Source of the DNA: Xiphydria camelus
Lineage: Eukaryota; Arthropoda; Insecta; Hymenoptera; Xiphydriidae
Direction: 5' to 3'
DNA length: 64,000 bases
Assembly: GCA_963678675.1 (NCBI GenBank)
Contig: OY783199.1
Coordinates: forward strand, 6,579,501 to 6,643,500
The notes under the pieces were generated by a model that was not told the DNA's origin, ran no database searches, and saw only the letters and a program-made list of their open reading frames with translations. Shown here piece by piece: positions 1 through 10,857 of this stretch. Each line of letters begins with the position of its first letter. Position 1 is the stretch's first letter. The position numbers and the translations under genes were made by a program.

Positions 1-2221
1 CTAGCTTATTTTTTTGCGGCGAAATCAATTTTAATTGATCATATCAAACTATTATATCAGGCTACTATATTGCGTGGTTTTTTATTTCTAATCATCTAAA
101 CATTTATTATTTGATGAAAATTGCAGGCGATGCGTATTACCATCTATGATGGGTAATGAAATTTGATAGCTGACAATATTTCGAGTAGTAGTACAATTAT
201 TTGTGTATTTACAGTCCGCTAGTGGCCTTCGGATTACTCCGCTGAATCCGAGAAAATTTCTTCCAGCATCGTAGCTGTTCTTCGCGTAGTTATTTCGGAA
301 CGCGTGAGGTATATGGTGTATTTTCGATTTTTTGATTTTCAAGAAATATTACATTTTATTCAAGGCATACGAGGTCCGGAAAATGTGATTGCTTGGCGAG
401 AATTCGATGTTTATCGGATGACATTGTACACATTAACCAATGAGAATCAAATGCTGATTGAGCGACTTTTATCTCATGAATTGCTGTGTTGTGACTAGCA
501 TCTGAAAAATTCCTATATAAACTATTTTCAAAATTCCCAGAATTGAAAGACGCCAGGGGAAAACCTGGGGGTTGGAAACTGTGGATGTTGATGAAGTGAA
601 AGTTTTCGAAAGTCACTGGTTTTTGATCTCTTAAAATTCTTTCGGCGTTTCCGAATTGAAAATTGTACGTTAAACGTAATTAACTGATTAGTGTAATTAC
701 ATATCAAACGTTCCAGAAGATCCACTCGAAATTTAGTGTTAATTTAACGAAGAGTATGCGTGATCAAAATTGAGAGAAAATTTCGGTTGATAATTCAATA
801 CAAAACACAACATATCGCACGCGTTAAACCACAATTTTACATTAAAACAACTTAAATAACAGAAATTCTGTGTTAAATCGAGTGTAATGCAAATTCTGTA
901 ATATTTTCCCACTTGACCATTCGTACGCGTTAATTTAATACGAAGATCCCTGAATGCAGGAATACAGGATTTTCAACTATGCAATAATTATAAAATTGCA
1001 TATGTGCTGTACTTGTACTAGTAACATAGCTGCAGTGAAAGAAATTGAATGAATAAAAAGAAGAATCGTGAACGTAAACGTAGATATACCCGTTTTTAAT
1101 CAGACCGGTATAACGCGTCACGATAATAAAAGCCAGCATCCGGTCTCCGAGTCGAGAGAATACCAGTTTGGCCGGAGAAAGAAAACGGCCAGGTGGCAAC
1201 CCTACGCAACCGAGAACCCTACCGAGGATCGCTTACGTATACGAGTCCGCGTTACGTGGATTGATATCTCGGACGTGCCAAGATGTCATCTCCCGCACAC
1301 GTGCCGTCGTGGTGGTTTATACATTACGGCTCTGGCTCGCTCGCACTCCCCTTCCTGTTATTTGTATGCCGCGCGCTGGAATGGACCGAATCCATCTCAG
1401 TTCGCGTATAGCTGGAGCTACCTAGCTCTCGAGCGAAGGTGTAGGTACACGTGACGGCGATACGACCAACCGTTAGGTAACTTCTCGACCTTTGCTCTGC
1501 GTCCACATACGTACATGTATATTTATTTACGTACAACTGCTGCGTGTGCAAACTTCCTAAATCACTTTACTCGAATGGAAGTAATGTCTGTTCCGGTTTT
1601 TATTCTGTTTCCGACGCGGATTATATTTTGCGATATTTTTTGTTTTTATTACTCGGATGCTGCGCGATGGAATGGACCAGATCATGTCTCTTTGTCCGGG
1701 TAACTATGATTCTGCAGAGAGAAAGAAATGAAACAATTGCTTCTTGATTATTACTCGTGATCGTAATAGTTAGAAGGCAATGCGTAAGTTCTTTTTTTTA
1801 CGATTTTATGACTTCTCCGGACGTCACGGATTCTTTCGCTGGTGACTTTTTTAAATGTCTTTTATACATACTAGGCAATGAAGAATTAATTATCATGCTC
1901 TCGTTAGGTACAGCAGCATTTACCCTAGTTAATGAAAACATGAGAATTGATTAATCATTGGTTAGTACGTTTGAAAGTGACATTTTAAATAGTCACCGAC
2001 GACAGATTCTGTGATGTCGTGCGCCGGGAGTACGTGCAGTGCATTTGGTGCATTTCAGCGCTGCAGAAATGTAGCGAGCTTAGGAAGGAAGAATAATATA
2101 ACTACGTGGGGCGTTTCTTCACCTTCTTCCTAGGTATTTACATTACACAATGGCATAGGATGTCTATATCAGCATCCAGTATCTAAATATGTAACAATCC
2201 TTGATACACGGGTAAACTGAC
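1..2221. other. unique sequence, no gene seen
   Basis: Mixed composition. The stretch from about 720 to 930 is AT-rich and the stretch from about 1,140 to 1,460 is CpG-rich. Open frames are short, overlap on both strands and show no recognisable domain. A 22-bp direct repeat lies inside (see 1,366). I see no gene, RNA or transposon end that I can support. Confidence 0.6.
1366..1678 (+). repeat. 22-bp imperfect direct repeat pair
   Basis: The 22 bases at 1,366-1,387 recur at 1,657-1,678 with two mismatches (core GCGCGMTGGAATGGACC). The sequence around them is not clearly duplicated. This could be a remnant of an older local duplication or chance; function unknown. Confidence 0.4.
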
Positions 2222-2443
2222 ACAGTAAACTTTATTTTGTTTACAATAAAAGAGGTACGCATAAGGGTTTTCGGATGTTTTTACAGTAAAATCAAGTAAT
2301 TTTTCTTTTTAAAATATAAAATCGTGATAATTTATATTAAAATGTTCTGGTTTCTAAAATGAATTGATCTTCAGCACAGTAGGAACATCTGAAAATCCTC
2401 TTTTACCATACTGTAAATACAGTAAACCTAAGGTAAGTTTACT
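2222..2443 (+). mobile_element. MITE family D, copy D1
   Basis: An AT-rich element of about 220 bp whose ends are imperfect inverted repeats built on ACAGTAAA and TTTACTGT. The inner parts of the arms read GGGTTTTCGGATG near the left and CATCTGAAAATCC near the right. Related copies lie at 30,299, 41,108 (reverse) and 54,126. No coding capacity. The exact ends are uncertain because I could not fix a target-site duplication. Confidence 0.7.
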
Positions 2444-3290
2444 ATACCTATCGGTCTTTCCCTATGCACATATAATTACTACAATTATTCATGGTATGCC
2501 GCTAAAAATTTAGCGTATAACAATCCAGAAAAATTTCACCTCAAGAAATCCCCCCCCCTCCCTTTTTTCTCCTCCCTCTTTTCCACCAAAGAATGCGATA
2601 TTGTACGCGAATATACATTTTATACCCGTATCAATAAGGGTGGCAAGCACGGGTTTGAGTGCCGCTGGCATCTACTTACTTTTTCTCCTTCAACCCCCAC
2701 GACGAGATCAGAATGCGGATCGTACGTCGGGCTCGCCGTATCTGCCGAAGCGTCGTCGTCGTTCCGCGTCGTACACCGTGCGCGCCACACCATCCCCCGC
2801 AATCGCGGGTTCGGGGATGAGAGGATGCACGTCGTGCACCCTGATATGCCCACAGCCTCCACGACGTTACACGTATATTACGGAGTATCGTCGCACACTC
2901 TGTCGGGACGTACAGGTACGTACGAGTGGGATGTACCGCAGATCGTGAGCCAGAGTACGAGAGACGAGCCCCGCACGTATAGGTACATATCTAGACCACG
3001 TGAGCCCGAGAAACCGTTGAGAGGAGCTGTACACAGCGAAGCCGTCTATGGACCATTTTCGCGGAAGCTGTGTCTGGGTTCTTATACGTCGTACCGTTTC
3101 CGAGATCGGTATTTCTCCACCTTGGAATGCGTCGTATACAGTTGCGCGCCGTAGCCGTCAATAAAGAACGTCGAGGACCTCACGGGAGTAACTCGCGAGT
3201 AGTTTTTGCGCGAGAACGCGGTGCGGGTATTTCTCGCGTGTCGGTGATACGCGCCCGTATAGAGGATTAAAGCTTAGGAAAGCGAAAAAG
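2444..3290. other. CpG-rich unique sequence
   Basis: A C-rich tract at about 2,550-2,585 is followed by CpG-rich sequence to about 3,260. Short open frames overlap on both strands, which is the usual noise of stop-poor GC-rich DNA. No splice pair, promoter or RNA gene was convincing. Confidence 0.5.
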
Positions 3291-3344
3291 TTGTATATAA
3301 TTTGTACATACACCCCACAGCTAACAATTTCATGTTCTATAAAA

Positions 3345-3615
3345 ATCGTAAGAACGTTTCCAGAGCAAATTTTAGGCACGTTTATAGAGCATGTTTGTTC
3401 TAAGAACATTTTCAAAACATTCTTACAACACTTAGGGCCGATATTACAATGTCAGGTTAAACCGAAGGTTACAGGTTACCGCTGGTTTTGGTATATTTCG
3501 TGTCGTGTAACCTTCGGTTTAAACTGACATTGTAATATCGGCCCTTATAGGGCTACATTAGCAGTTATCTCATAAATGCTCTATAAATTATGCTCTAAGA
3601 ACGTTCTTGCAACAA
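3345..3615. repeat. older inverted repeat carrying element N
   Basis: Sequence around 3,348-3,395 (AAGAACGTTT, AGAGCA, TTTATAGAGCAT) is repeated in inverted form at about 3,570-3,612. The arms are degenerate. Element N sits between them, so this looks like an older foldback element that later received N. Confidence 0.45.
3435..3544. mobile_element. 110-bp MITE N with TTA target duplication
   Basis: Terminal inverted repeats of 38 bp with one mismatch start GGGCCGATATTACAATGTCA. The element is flanked by TTA at 3,432-3,434 and TTA at 3,545-3,547. A 3-bp TTA duplication with G-rich ends is typical of PIF/Harbinger-derived MITEs, so that superfamily is inferred. The near identity of the arms suggests recent insertion. 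There is no coding capacity. Confidence 0.8.
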
Positions 3616-3764
3616 ATTTAAAAAGCAATTCATTTTCTGAAGGCAAAGTAGTCTCTTGTGCCACATTAATGTAACAATTCAGTGTTCGAGATACAACTAT
3701 AAAACATTAACAGAATATAAAACTCCTATTACTCTAAATTTATAGAACTTCTTTGCTAGCTGGG

Positions 3765-4102
3765 ACTGAGAGAAAAGTTGGTAATAAAAGTAACCATAAT
3801 CGCAAGGTTGACTTTTTCTGGTTGCTAGTATATATACCATATATACATATTTACAATTAGATTAGACAGACCATGAATGCAGTCGAAATGACTTTTGTTA
3901 CGTGATTATAGTAATAATAAGATTGTAATTTATGATAGTCATGCACCATGATTAAGTTAACCAGAAAAGTAGATCGATAATATTACAGCATGGTAATGTC
4001 AACTGTATAAAAAAAAAGGTTGGAGACATCGATCAACCATACTGGGTGTTGATCTGGTTGCAGCAACCGTAATCTTGTGTTACTATAACCAGAACTTCGG
4101 GT
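3765..4102 (+). mobile_element. repeat family V, copy V1
   Basis: About 335 bp starting ACTGAGAGAAAAG. It is collinear with V2 at 4,924-5,252 throughout, with many substitutions. Shared landmarks are the CATAATCGCAAG block near the left, GACAGA(C/T)CATGAAT in the middle and a TAACCAGAA block at the right. Its start resembles the CACTGAGA ends of other families here, but the right end does not, so the class is uncertain. Confidence 0.65.
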
Positions 4103-4923
4103 AAGTATATCGCGATGACGGTCAATTCTGTCCCCAGTTTCGATCGAGACATAGTTACTTAAGTTTCAACTCAGTTCGGAGATCACACATGAGCGGGACA
4201 TGAGCGAATCGAAGAGGAGCCAGAAAAGGAAGCTGCAGCAAGAGAGGTCCATAACGTATGTCTCTATCCGCGCACACACGTGCGGAGACTCATGAGCGAG
4301 CTCTAGATATGTCTATACGTACATCCGCCGCGGTACAGAGACCTCCTCGGCTCTGTTTATCGAGTTTACAACAGCCGTTAAATTTTACGAACCGATCCCA
4401 CGAGCCGGGCGATCTAATATCCGCGAAAAAATAATAAGTGTAGCGCTCTCTCGCCTCTCTCGACTTCGTAGCTACACGTATAGGCACTCCACCGTCGCTA
4501 CGTAGATACACCCCTTCCCCCGCCCATCCCTTACCCGATATATCCGCCCAAGGGATACCCAGCAGCGCGTCGCGCGCGCTACGGTTCCTCGTCCGAGGAG
4601 CTTTCCCTCGGATCTGCCGTTATTAATGGAACTTCTAAGTCCTCGGATCTTTCCGCCCCGCGCCGACGATTCATTGGTCCCGCTCTAACTTCGCGGTCCG
4701 CGCGAGAAGTATCGATAACCGGCGCTAGTTATTGCCGATCGTTAATCGTCCGCCCGGTCGCGAAATTCGCCGGGAAGTCCCGGTTGTAAATAACGTGTCG
4801 GTATTCGCGATTAAACTCGCTGTTCGGAAAGGTCGCAGGCGATTCGTCTCGCTCTGGCGAGTATTTGATCGAGATCGAAATGGGCCCGCGTCGAATCGTG
4901 TTTGCGAGCGACAATGGAGGCGA
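4103..4923. other. CpG-rich unique sequence between V1 and V2
   Basis: GC-rich, with abundant CG and CGCG. It lies between two same-orientation V copies, so recombination between them would delete it. Overlapping short frames on both strands show no domain. No gene supported. Confidence 0.5.
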
Positions 4924-5252
4924 ACTGAGAGAAAAGTGAGCGGTAAAATCGACCATAATCGCAAGATTGAATTTTCCTGGTTGCCAGTACCATATTTACG
5001 AGTACAATTAGACAGATCATGAATACAGTCGAAATGAACTTTGTTGCACGGTTATAGTAATAATAAGATGGTAGAGTTTGTGATAGCCATAGAATATGGT
5101 TTGATTAACCACAAAAGTAGATCAATAATATTACTGCATAGTCGTATTAACTATATAAAAAAAGGTTGTGGACATTTATCGATAATGCTGCAGGTTGACC
5201 TGGTTGCAGTAAACTTAGTCTCTTGTTACTGTAACCAGAATCTTATTATTTA
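4924..5252 (+). mobile_element. repeat family V, copy V2
   Basis: Second copy of family V, in the same orientation as V1 and about 820 bp downstream of its end. It matches V1 from ACTGAGAGAAAAG through the final TAACCAGAA block with scattered differences. The 70-codon frame inside is repeat sequence and not a gene. Confidence 0.65.
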
Positions 5253-5599
5253 GAACAACTATGGAATCGCGATTGGCGCTAAAGTCGACCACGACTTCTG
5301 GCGAAATTATAATTCTTTCAATCCCAGATTTTTCTCCGAGTGTAGATATACCGATGATGGAATTGAATTTAATCGGCCAAAATCGAGGCGCGGTGCACTC
5401 GCACTGCCACCGCATATCTACCGTATGGCGGTCGATCGTTCACCGCGCGAAATGCAAATTTGCTGGAGATGCAACTACCGGTATGTATGTAGTTAGGTAG
5501 CGAGCGCACTGCAGTGCGGATATATGTATTTTGTGTATGTCTACTGTATTTACATGATTCTCCAGTCGAGGTTTGCGCAACGAGGACGAGAAGTGGCTG
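5253..5599. other. unique sequence, nothing recognised
   Basis: Mixed composition with a CpG-rich middle. No transposon ends, gene or RNA recognised. Confidence 0.5.
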
Positions 5600-5767
5600 C
5601 ACTGAAAAAAATGATTAGCAATGTTAACCTAACGTTTCTTCGATATGTGGATAACGAAATATTTCTATTGCGATAACAAATAATTAATTACAACAAATGA
5701 ATGTCGGTTGTGGCAACATATTGTTTCAAAAATATTTGGTTATGATGGTTAGGTATTTTGACCGCTA

Positions 5768-6022
5768 CATTGAGAAAAAAACCTGGTCAATTTAATCAAA
5801 ATCTTGGAGATCATAACAAAATCATTTTACGAAATATGAATCCTCCGTTTGTTTGGTTAAACTGACCATTTTCTGGTTAGAATAATTAGACATGTAGTTG
5901 TAATAATTAAACATGTACTCAGAATAACTAAATAATTGGTTCGTCTTGCTAGTATTTTGATTAGAATAACTAAATTCGTTTAACCAGATGTGTTTTGTCA
6001 TTTTAATCAAGTTATTTTATTG
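5768..6022 (-). mobile_element. MITE family A, copy A1
   Basis: A 255-bp element flanked by TA at 5,766-5,767 and 6,023-6,024. Ends are derived from CACTGAGAAAAATAAC. In reverse orientation it carries family A landmarks: GTCATTTTAA, AACCAGATG, repeated TAGTTATTCTAA-like units, and the GGATCCTCC block next to the CCAAACGGTTTGG-like palindrome, here degraded. No coding capacity. Confidence 0.8.
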
Positions 6023-6033
6023 TAGAATATGTG

Positions 6034-6117
6034 TAACTCGTTGCTATGCAAGGAAACGTCATAAGACACATTGATGATAGCAAGGACTTACGATGTTTTT
6101 TGCATAGCAACGAGTTA
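6034..6117. repeat. 84-bp hairpin with perfect 18-bp arms
   Basis: TAACTCGTTGCTATGCAA at 6,034-6,051 is perfectly inverted at 6,100-6,117, leaving a 48-nt loop. It lies 12 bp from the end of A1 inside AG. Perfect arms suggest a recent insertion or a constrained hairpin; I cannot tell which. Confidence 0.75.
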
Positions 6118-6355
6118 TGATGTTTCTCAGTGATGGTTAGAGGATACGTGCTTCTCTTTGGTATCGGTCGATTTATTGTTGCGATAAAAATATTTTGTTG
6201 TTGTTCACACCATATCAATGAAATACAAATTGTGTTAATATTACTAATCATTTATCACAGTGTGGAAATAACGAGATCCGAATAAGTATCATTTTTTAAT
6301 GTAGTTAAAGGGTTAAAATGAAATATTTTTGAAAGGTTCGTAGCGAACAAATCAT

Positions 6356-6385
6356 CTCTTTCGATCTCTTTCGATCTCTTTCGAT
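6356..6385 (+). repeat. CTCTTTCGAT decamer, three copies
   Basis: Three perfect tandem copies of a 10-bp unit. Minisatellite-like, no function inferred. Confidence 0.9.
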
Positions 6386-7647
6386 CAATTATATTTTCCT
6401 ATATACAATACAATGTTCAAACATTTGTATTTTTAATATACCTTTCCTACATAAAGCTTTTTTTCCATTATGTGATTATGAAAATTAATACATTTCCTTA
6501 TGAAATTGTCCTGATATATTTCATAACGGAGTATAATAATTTTCGTAATCACGTATTGGATAATAGCTTTATATACAATTTTATTAAATTTAATACAACC
6601 TTTTTTACAGTATAGGGATAGCATTCCAATAAATAGATACAAAAAGTAATATTTATTCCACGACGTTCCCGCGAAGGCGTTACGATCGGGCTCGGCCCAC
6701 GAAAAGAAATCGATCGCGACGAGGTCGAGGATCGACTGGAATTCGTGCGCGACGAATAACGTGGCGCGCGTCCTCGTGGGATCGCCGGAAAAAATCGCGA
6801 GGTTCGTACACGGCGCCGCGGAAGAAACGGTGTGGATAACGCGAATTCGAACGAAAACGTGCGCGGGCATAACGCGGAGCTATAGGTAGATAGGTATACG
6901 TACGCCGACCGACGACTTCGCCGGGTCAAAGATCGTCTACCGGGAGTCGCGCGACTGGCTGGACATCCTCTCTTTATCCACGAGCATACCCGCCGTGCCG
7001 CACGTAAGACGAAGCGCGTAAACCTTCCTCCGCGGCCTAGCGGTATGTAGCGGACTTGATATCATACAGCGCGTGTAGCGTAGGTATAATACGTATAACT
7101 CGTAAGCAAGACGGCCGTGAACTCTTTTCACGGTGGCTAGGCACGACACGGGGTGCTCCTTTAATCGTAAGTTTTGCAGACCGTTCTTCCAGGTCGCTTC
7201 CAGCGCGTAAAGATAAATAAGGTGTTCTCCCTCGCTTATATAGTGTAGACACAAGCCGTATATATATTTACGTACATCAGGAGTGATTTGCGCGAGTATA
7301 AAGCACCGCGATGGAATTTTTCTTTCGTGTGTGGAAGGTAAACGTATTTTATTCGAACGATTTAAGGATCTATTTGGTAAAGACATGTTTTTCGTTGAAG
7401 TCAGACTGCATCGTCGTCAGGTCAGAGTGCGTTTGGCGAAATCAATTCTTAATCCGGGTGAAGAAGTCAAGTTTTTATATAACCACGCGGATTAAACGAC
7501 GATCTCACCGAAACGACTTTTAGTGACTCGTAAAATTGAAGGAACGAAAAGGCCTGTTGTATGCGTAACTATAAGAATTGCTTTGTCGGATAAATATCGA
7601 GTTCATTAATTATTCCGCCAAAACAAGTCAATAAACTGTTACTTGTA
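6386..7647. other. unique sequence, no gene supported
   Basis: AT-rich to about 6,650, then CpG-rich to about 7,260, then mixed. Frames of 126-149 codons on the minus strand at 6,433-7,386 overlap each other, lack any domain and have Arg/Ser-rich composition typical of translated CpG-rich DNA. I do not call them genes. Confidence 0.5.
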
Positions 7648-7907
7648 CACAGGGAAAAGGAATTAGTTGGATCTACTAATAATTACTTGCGGGGTCGCAA
7701 GTAATTATTCATTTACATCAATTTGATCTCTTTTCATATTAATTTGATATTTCTTCCTTGCAATCACGTAGATAATATTCTATATGATTGTAAGGGAGAG
7801 ATTGATTTAATTGATTTGTTTAAAGATTTCATTGATATAAATAAATAATTACTTGCAATATCCTGCAACTAATTTTCAGCAGATCTGTTTAATTCTTTTT
7901 CTCTGTG
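7648..7907 (+). mobile_element. MITE family I, copy I1
   Basis: A 260-bp element flanked by TA at 7,646-7,647 and 7,908-7,909. Ends are CACAGGGAAAA and TTTTTCTCTGTG. Subterminal sequence AATTAGTTGGATCTACTAA is followed by the palindromic block ATTACTTGCG/CGCAAGTAAT. The second copy is I2 at 45,663. CACNGAGA-type ends plus TA place it with families A, B and L. Confidence 0.85.
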
Positions 7908-7909
7908 TA

Positions 7910-9761
7910 CATGTAGGTACTGAGAGAAAGGATATTTCAAAATGTAGTGACTCATACGAGAAAGTGTGGGGAAAAAATTCTTGGTAAGAAATGTAGTGAT
8001 GCGGGGCAGTTATGAGTTCAGTTAAATATCATACTGTAGGTATAAGGTTTATATTTACGTCTGACTAAAGGAAATTTTATACTTACAGTACTAATGGGCC
8101 CGGGCGGAAATTTCGCGGACGACAGAAGATCGGGAACGTAAATGCAAAAGATATGGAATATTTGTAGGGGTTATGCGTTATCTTTGCCAAAAGTTAACTT
8201 TAACCTTCGATTTTTAAACAAATGATACAATGTGAAATTTCTAATTAAAAATTCGTCGAAAGCGAAGAACCTAATCTTTAAAATGGTACCTCATTTATCG
8301 TTTTTGGTTTCGAAAAATTACTTAAAAATAATACGTAAGATAGTATTGTATTTAACTGAATTAATAACTAACAATAAGATAACTGTCACAATTGCAGAGG
8401 ATACTCCTTTTAGTAGCCGGACATACATATTGGAGTATAATTCCAATTATTGAATGGGATAAAAAGGAACGACTACTGGAAAAAAAGCTTCAATAAGTTA
8501 AGGATTTATACAGGAAATGTGTGTGTGTGTCTATAGTAAGAGCCCTGAGTAAAATCCGTCCAGCTATCGGGACAGTTACCTTCCACTATCACTAGATTTC
8601 TCACTTGGAGTTTTTCCCCTATACTTTCTGGGATCGATATTGCTACATTTTGAAACATCCTTTTCCTCTGTGTGTAAACCCCCACCCACAAATACCATTA
8701 TATTCATTCGTATGCATATCCAGCTTCGACTCTTATAAAAAAAATTCCATACGCGTGTCTTCCTCGATCCGAAAATCAAACCCCCCTCTCCTAGCCTACA
8801 CGCGGTGCACGCGCACGCGTGCGCCCATCCACATAACGCGGGTCGACCCGAGCGGCGCGCTCCCCCGCGGAAGAAGACATCGAGAGCCTATAAAGACGTT
8901 CGTCCGTCTAGGACCACTTGACGTCAGACAGTGCGGAACTCCGATTCTCGGTCGTAAAGCGCGAGTGCGGTGCGCCAGAGGGGAAGGAGAGGATCTATTC
9001 CGAGCCCCCGGCGGCGGCGGAGAGCCTCGCGCGCGGGGTTTCGCCAGATGCCAAATTTTACGAGCTCGCCTCCGACCGGTCGCATTTTGCACTTTCTATT
9101 TTTCGCGAACGAGCGGAGATTCAATCATAAATCCCGACTGGTAGTCGGCGGCGGGGTCCTGCCGTCCGCTAATCCCGGTGCGTGTAGCTGGCTGCCGCGC
9201 GGGGGCTGCGCGCGACCGGCAGGACAACGAAGGGAGGCTGCAACCCCGTCTCTCTTGGCAGCGAGTCAAAAGCCGCGATTTCTCGCTGGCAAAAACCGCC
9301 GCCCGTAGAGCCGGTGCGTCGCGTCGGGGGAATAGGCGAAACGCTATACGTATACGCGTGTATCACGATATACATAACGCGTCCTTTGCCGCCCGTACGA
9401 ACATGACGCGCGCCGCGCGATCGGTGATACGCGCGACGCGTATATATCTATACCTAAAAGCTCCGTTCTTTGCCTCCCCGCGACTCACCCCTCCCCGCGA
9501 CGGTTCCATCTTTCTCCGCGCGGGGATTACTCATCTCCCATCTTCCACGAAACGACCCGTCGTTTATCAGCGAGCCGCGCGAAGCCCGGCATCGCGCGAT
9601 TAAACGAGAATTATTAATCCACTTCCGCGGAATCTATTTTCCTCTCTGGTGGAGTCTGTAGGTGTGCGTGTGTGTGCGTGCGTGCAATCGAAGTCTCATC
9701 GTCGCTCTGCGAGTGTTTCTGTCTGTTTTCAGGAGGCACTGCGTTCCCTTGAAGATCGGCA
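7910..9761. other. unique sequence; CpG-rich from about 8,790
   Basis: The first 60 bp after I1 (TACTGAGAGAAAGGATATTTC) resemble the left part of the 63-bp micro-element at 34,916 and may be a fragment. A 179-codon frame at 8,605-9,144 is the longest in the window. It lies in a CpG-rich stretch with competing frames on the other strand and has no recognisable domain, so I treat it as chance. Confidence 0.5.
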
Positions 9762-9860
9762 CCCAGGAGGAAAAGTTCTATGTAGTTTGTATATGGTCCA
9801 CACACATACGGATTTGGTTCTACATGGATCATATATGATTTTTATACGAACCACGTGGAA
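9762..9860 (+). mobile_element. MITE family E, partial copy E1
   Basis: Starts with the family E terminus CCCAGGAGGAAAAGTTCTA and continues through GTATATGGTCCACA and GGATCATATATGATTTTTAT, then stops. Only the left half is present. Truncated copy. Confidence 0.65.
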
Positions 9861-10423
9861 CAAAAAATGATTTCGTAGTCTTCGCAAAACTAGATTTTGT
9901 TGGGAATCTTTTGTTAGCATAACGGAAATATTATCCGTAGCAGAACAAGATCCGCCTGGATATCAGCTCTTCTCGGCCATCGTTACATTTGCCGTTTCGA
10001 CGATTTTGGTTCCGATCGATTTGGCGAGTATTTATCCACGTAAGTGTGCGTAGTTCGCGTACGCAACGTCGACGTTCGGTAAGTGCCAGAGAGAGGATAG
10101 GTATATATACTCGGGCTGACAGTCGTGGGAAAGCACCACGTGCATTCTGTCAAGCGCAGAACGCGACCAACGCGTGACAGCTACAGGACGTGCACGTGAC
10201 ATGTTACACGTTACTAGAGCCTGTCATATTGTTGGGTGTTCTCTCACTCTCCCTTCCTTTGTCTCTCTCTCTCTCTCTCTCTCTCTGTCTTTCTCATAAT
10301 CCCTTTCCCTGTTCATTCCTCTCTGTCTATCCTTTCCTTTGCTTTTCTCCATACACTTATCTACTTCTTTTTTTTGAAGATATAAAAAAGATGGATATAT
10401 GTACCTAAAGAGTAGTTGGTCGG
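9861..10423. other. unique sequence with CT microsatellite
   Basis: CpG-rich from about 9,990 to 10,190, followed by a pyrimidine-rich tract. A CT dinucleotide run occupies 10,262-10,286. Two GTAAGT donor-like sites (near 10,040 and 10,079) have no convincing acceptor upstream, so no exon is called. Confidence 0.55.
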
Positions 10424-10713
10424 TGCACTTAATTGTAAATAGCTATCACTTAAGAAACTTCTATTGCAATATTATGTAGGCGCTCTACGTCCATAAATTT
10501 TGTTTTAATAGGAAAAAATGTAGATTCCTAGACAGTTGAAAATTTTGTGTTGAATCCGAGCATTAATTGTAAATAGCTATATCATTTAAGACACCTCTAT
10601 TGCAATATTATATAGGCGCTCTATGTTTATTAATTTTGTTTTAATAGAAAAAAAGTGGTAAAAGAGAAGAAGGTAGATCCCTAGATAATTGAACATTTTG
10701 TGTTGAAATCGGT
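10424..10713 (+). repeat. tandem duplication of a 136-bp unit (P)
   Basis: Copy 1 at 10,424-10,559 and copy 2 at 10,560-10,713 share TTAATTGTAAATAGCTAT, CTATTGCAATATTAT, TAGGCGCTCTA and ATTTTGTGTTGAA in order. Copy 2 has about 18 extra bases (GTGGTAAAAGAGAAGAAG). The right part of each unit equals the left terminus of element Q, so the duplication captured one Q end. Confidence 0.8.
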
Positions 10714-10857
10714 TCACCTATTTTTTGTATGTTAAAACAAACCAATTCTTCATATTTTGTATTAAAATTAACGTAAGGAATGTTGAAATTGACACAAAGA
10801 ATGTTAACGAACAAAAGTGGGTGGATCGATTCCGACATAAAATTTCCAACTGTGTAT
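10683..10857 (+). mobile_element. MITE family Q, copy Q1
   Basis: Imperfect terminal inverted repeats of about 45 bp: left GAACATTTTGTGTTGAAATC, inverted right GGAAATTTTATGTCGGAATC, continuing through a TTTTTGTATGTTA-like stretch. A second copy is at 61,221. Non-coding. Confidence 0.6.

Larger units (their letters stand above)
5600..6262. mobile_element. large TIR element AG carrying A1 and a micro-hairpin
   Basis: Long degenerate inverted repeats occur at about 5,600-5,690 and 6,175-6,262. The left end reads CACTGAAAAAAATGATTAG, the inverted right end CACTGTGATAAATGATTAG, and similarity continues inward to a TCTATTGCGATAACAA-like block. The interior is occupied by A1 (5,768-6,022) and an 84-bp hairpin (6,034-6,117). 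This is an older non-autonomous element that was a target for younger insertions. Confidence 0.6.

Noticed and set aside
5041..5253. 70-codon frame
   Set aside because: Entirely inside repeat V2.
7680..7710. palindrome ATTACTTGCG/CGCAAGTAAT considered as a terminator or binding site
   Set aside because: It is a conserved part of MITE family I, present at the same place in I2.
8605..9144. 179-codon open frame, the longest in the window
   Set aside because: CpG-rich stretch with competing frames on the other strand, no domain, low-complexity Arg/Pro/Ser composition and no splice context.
9989..10130. two GTAAGT donor-like sites in CpG-rich sequence
   Set aside because: No acceptor with an adequate pyrimidine tract and branch site pairs with them.
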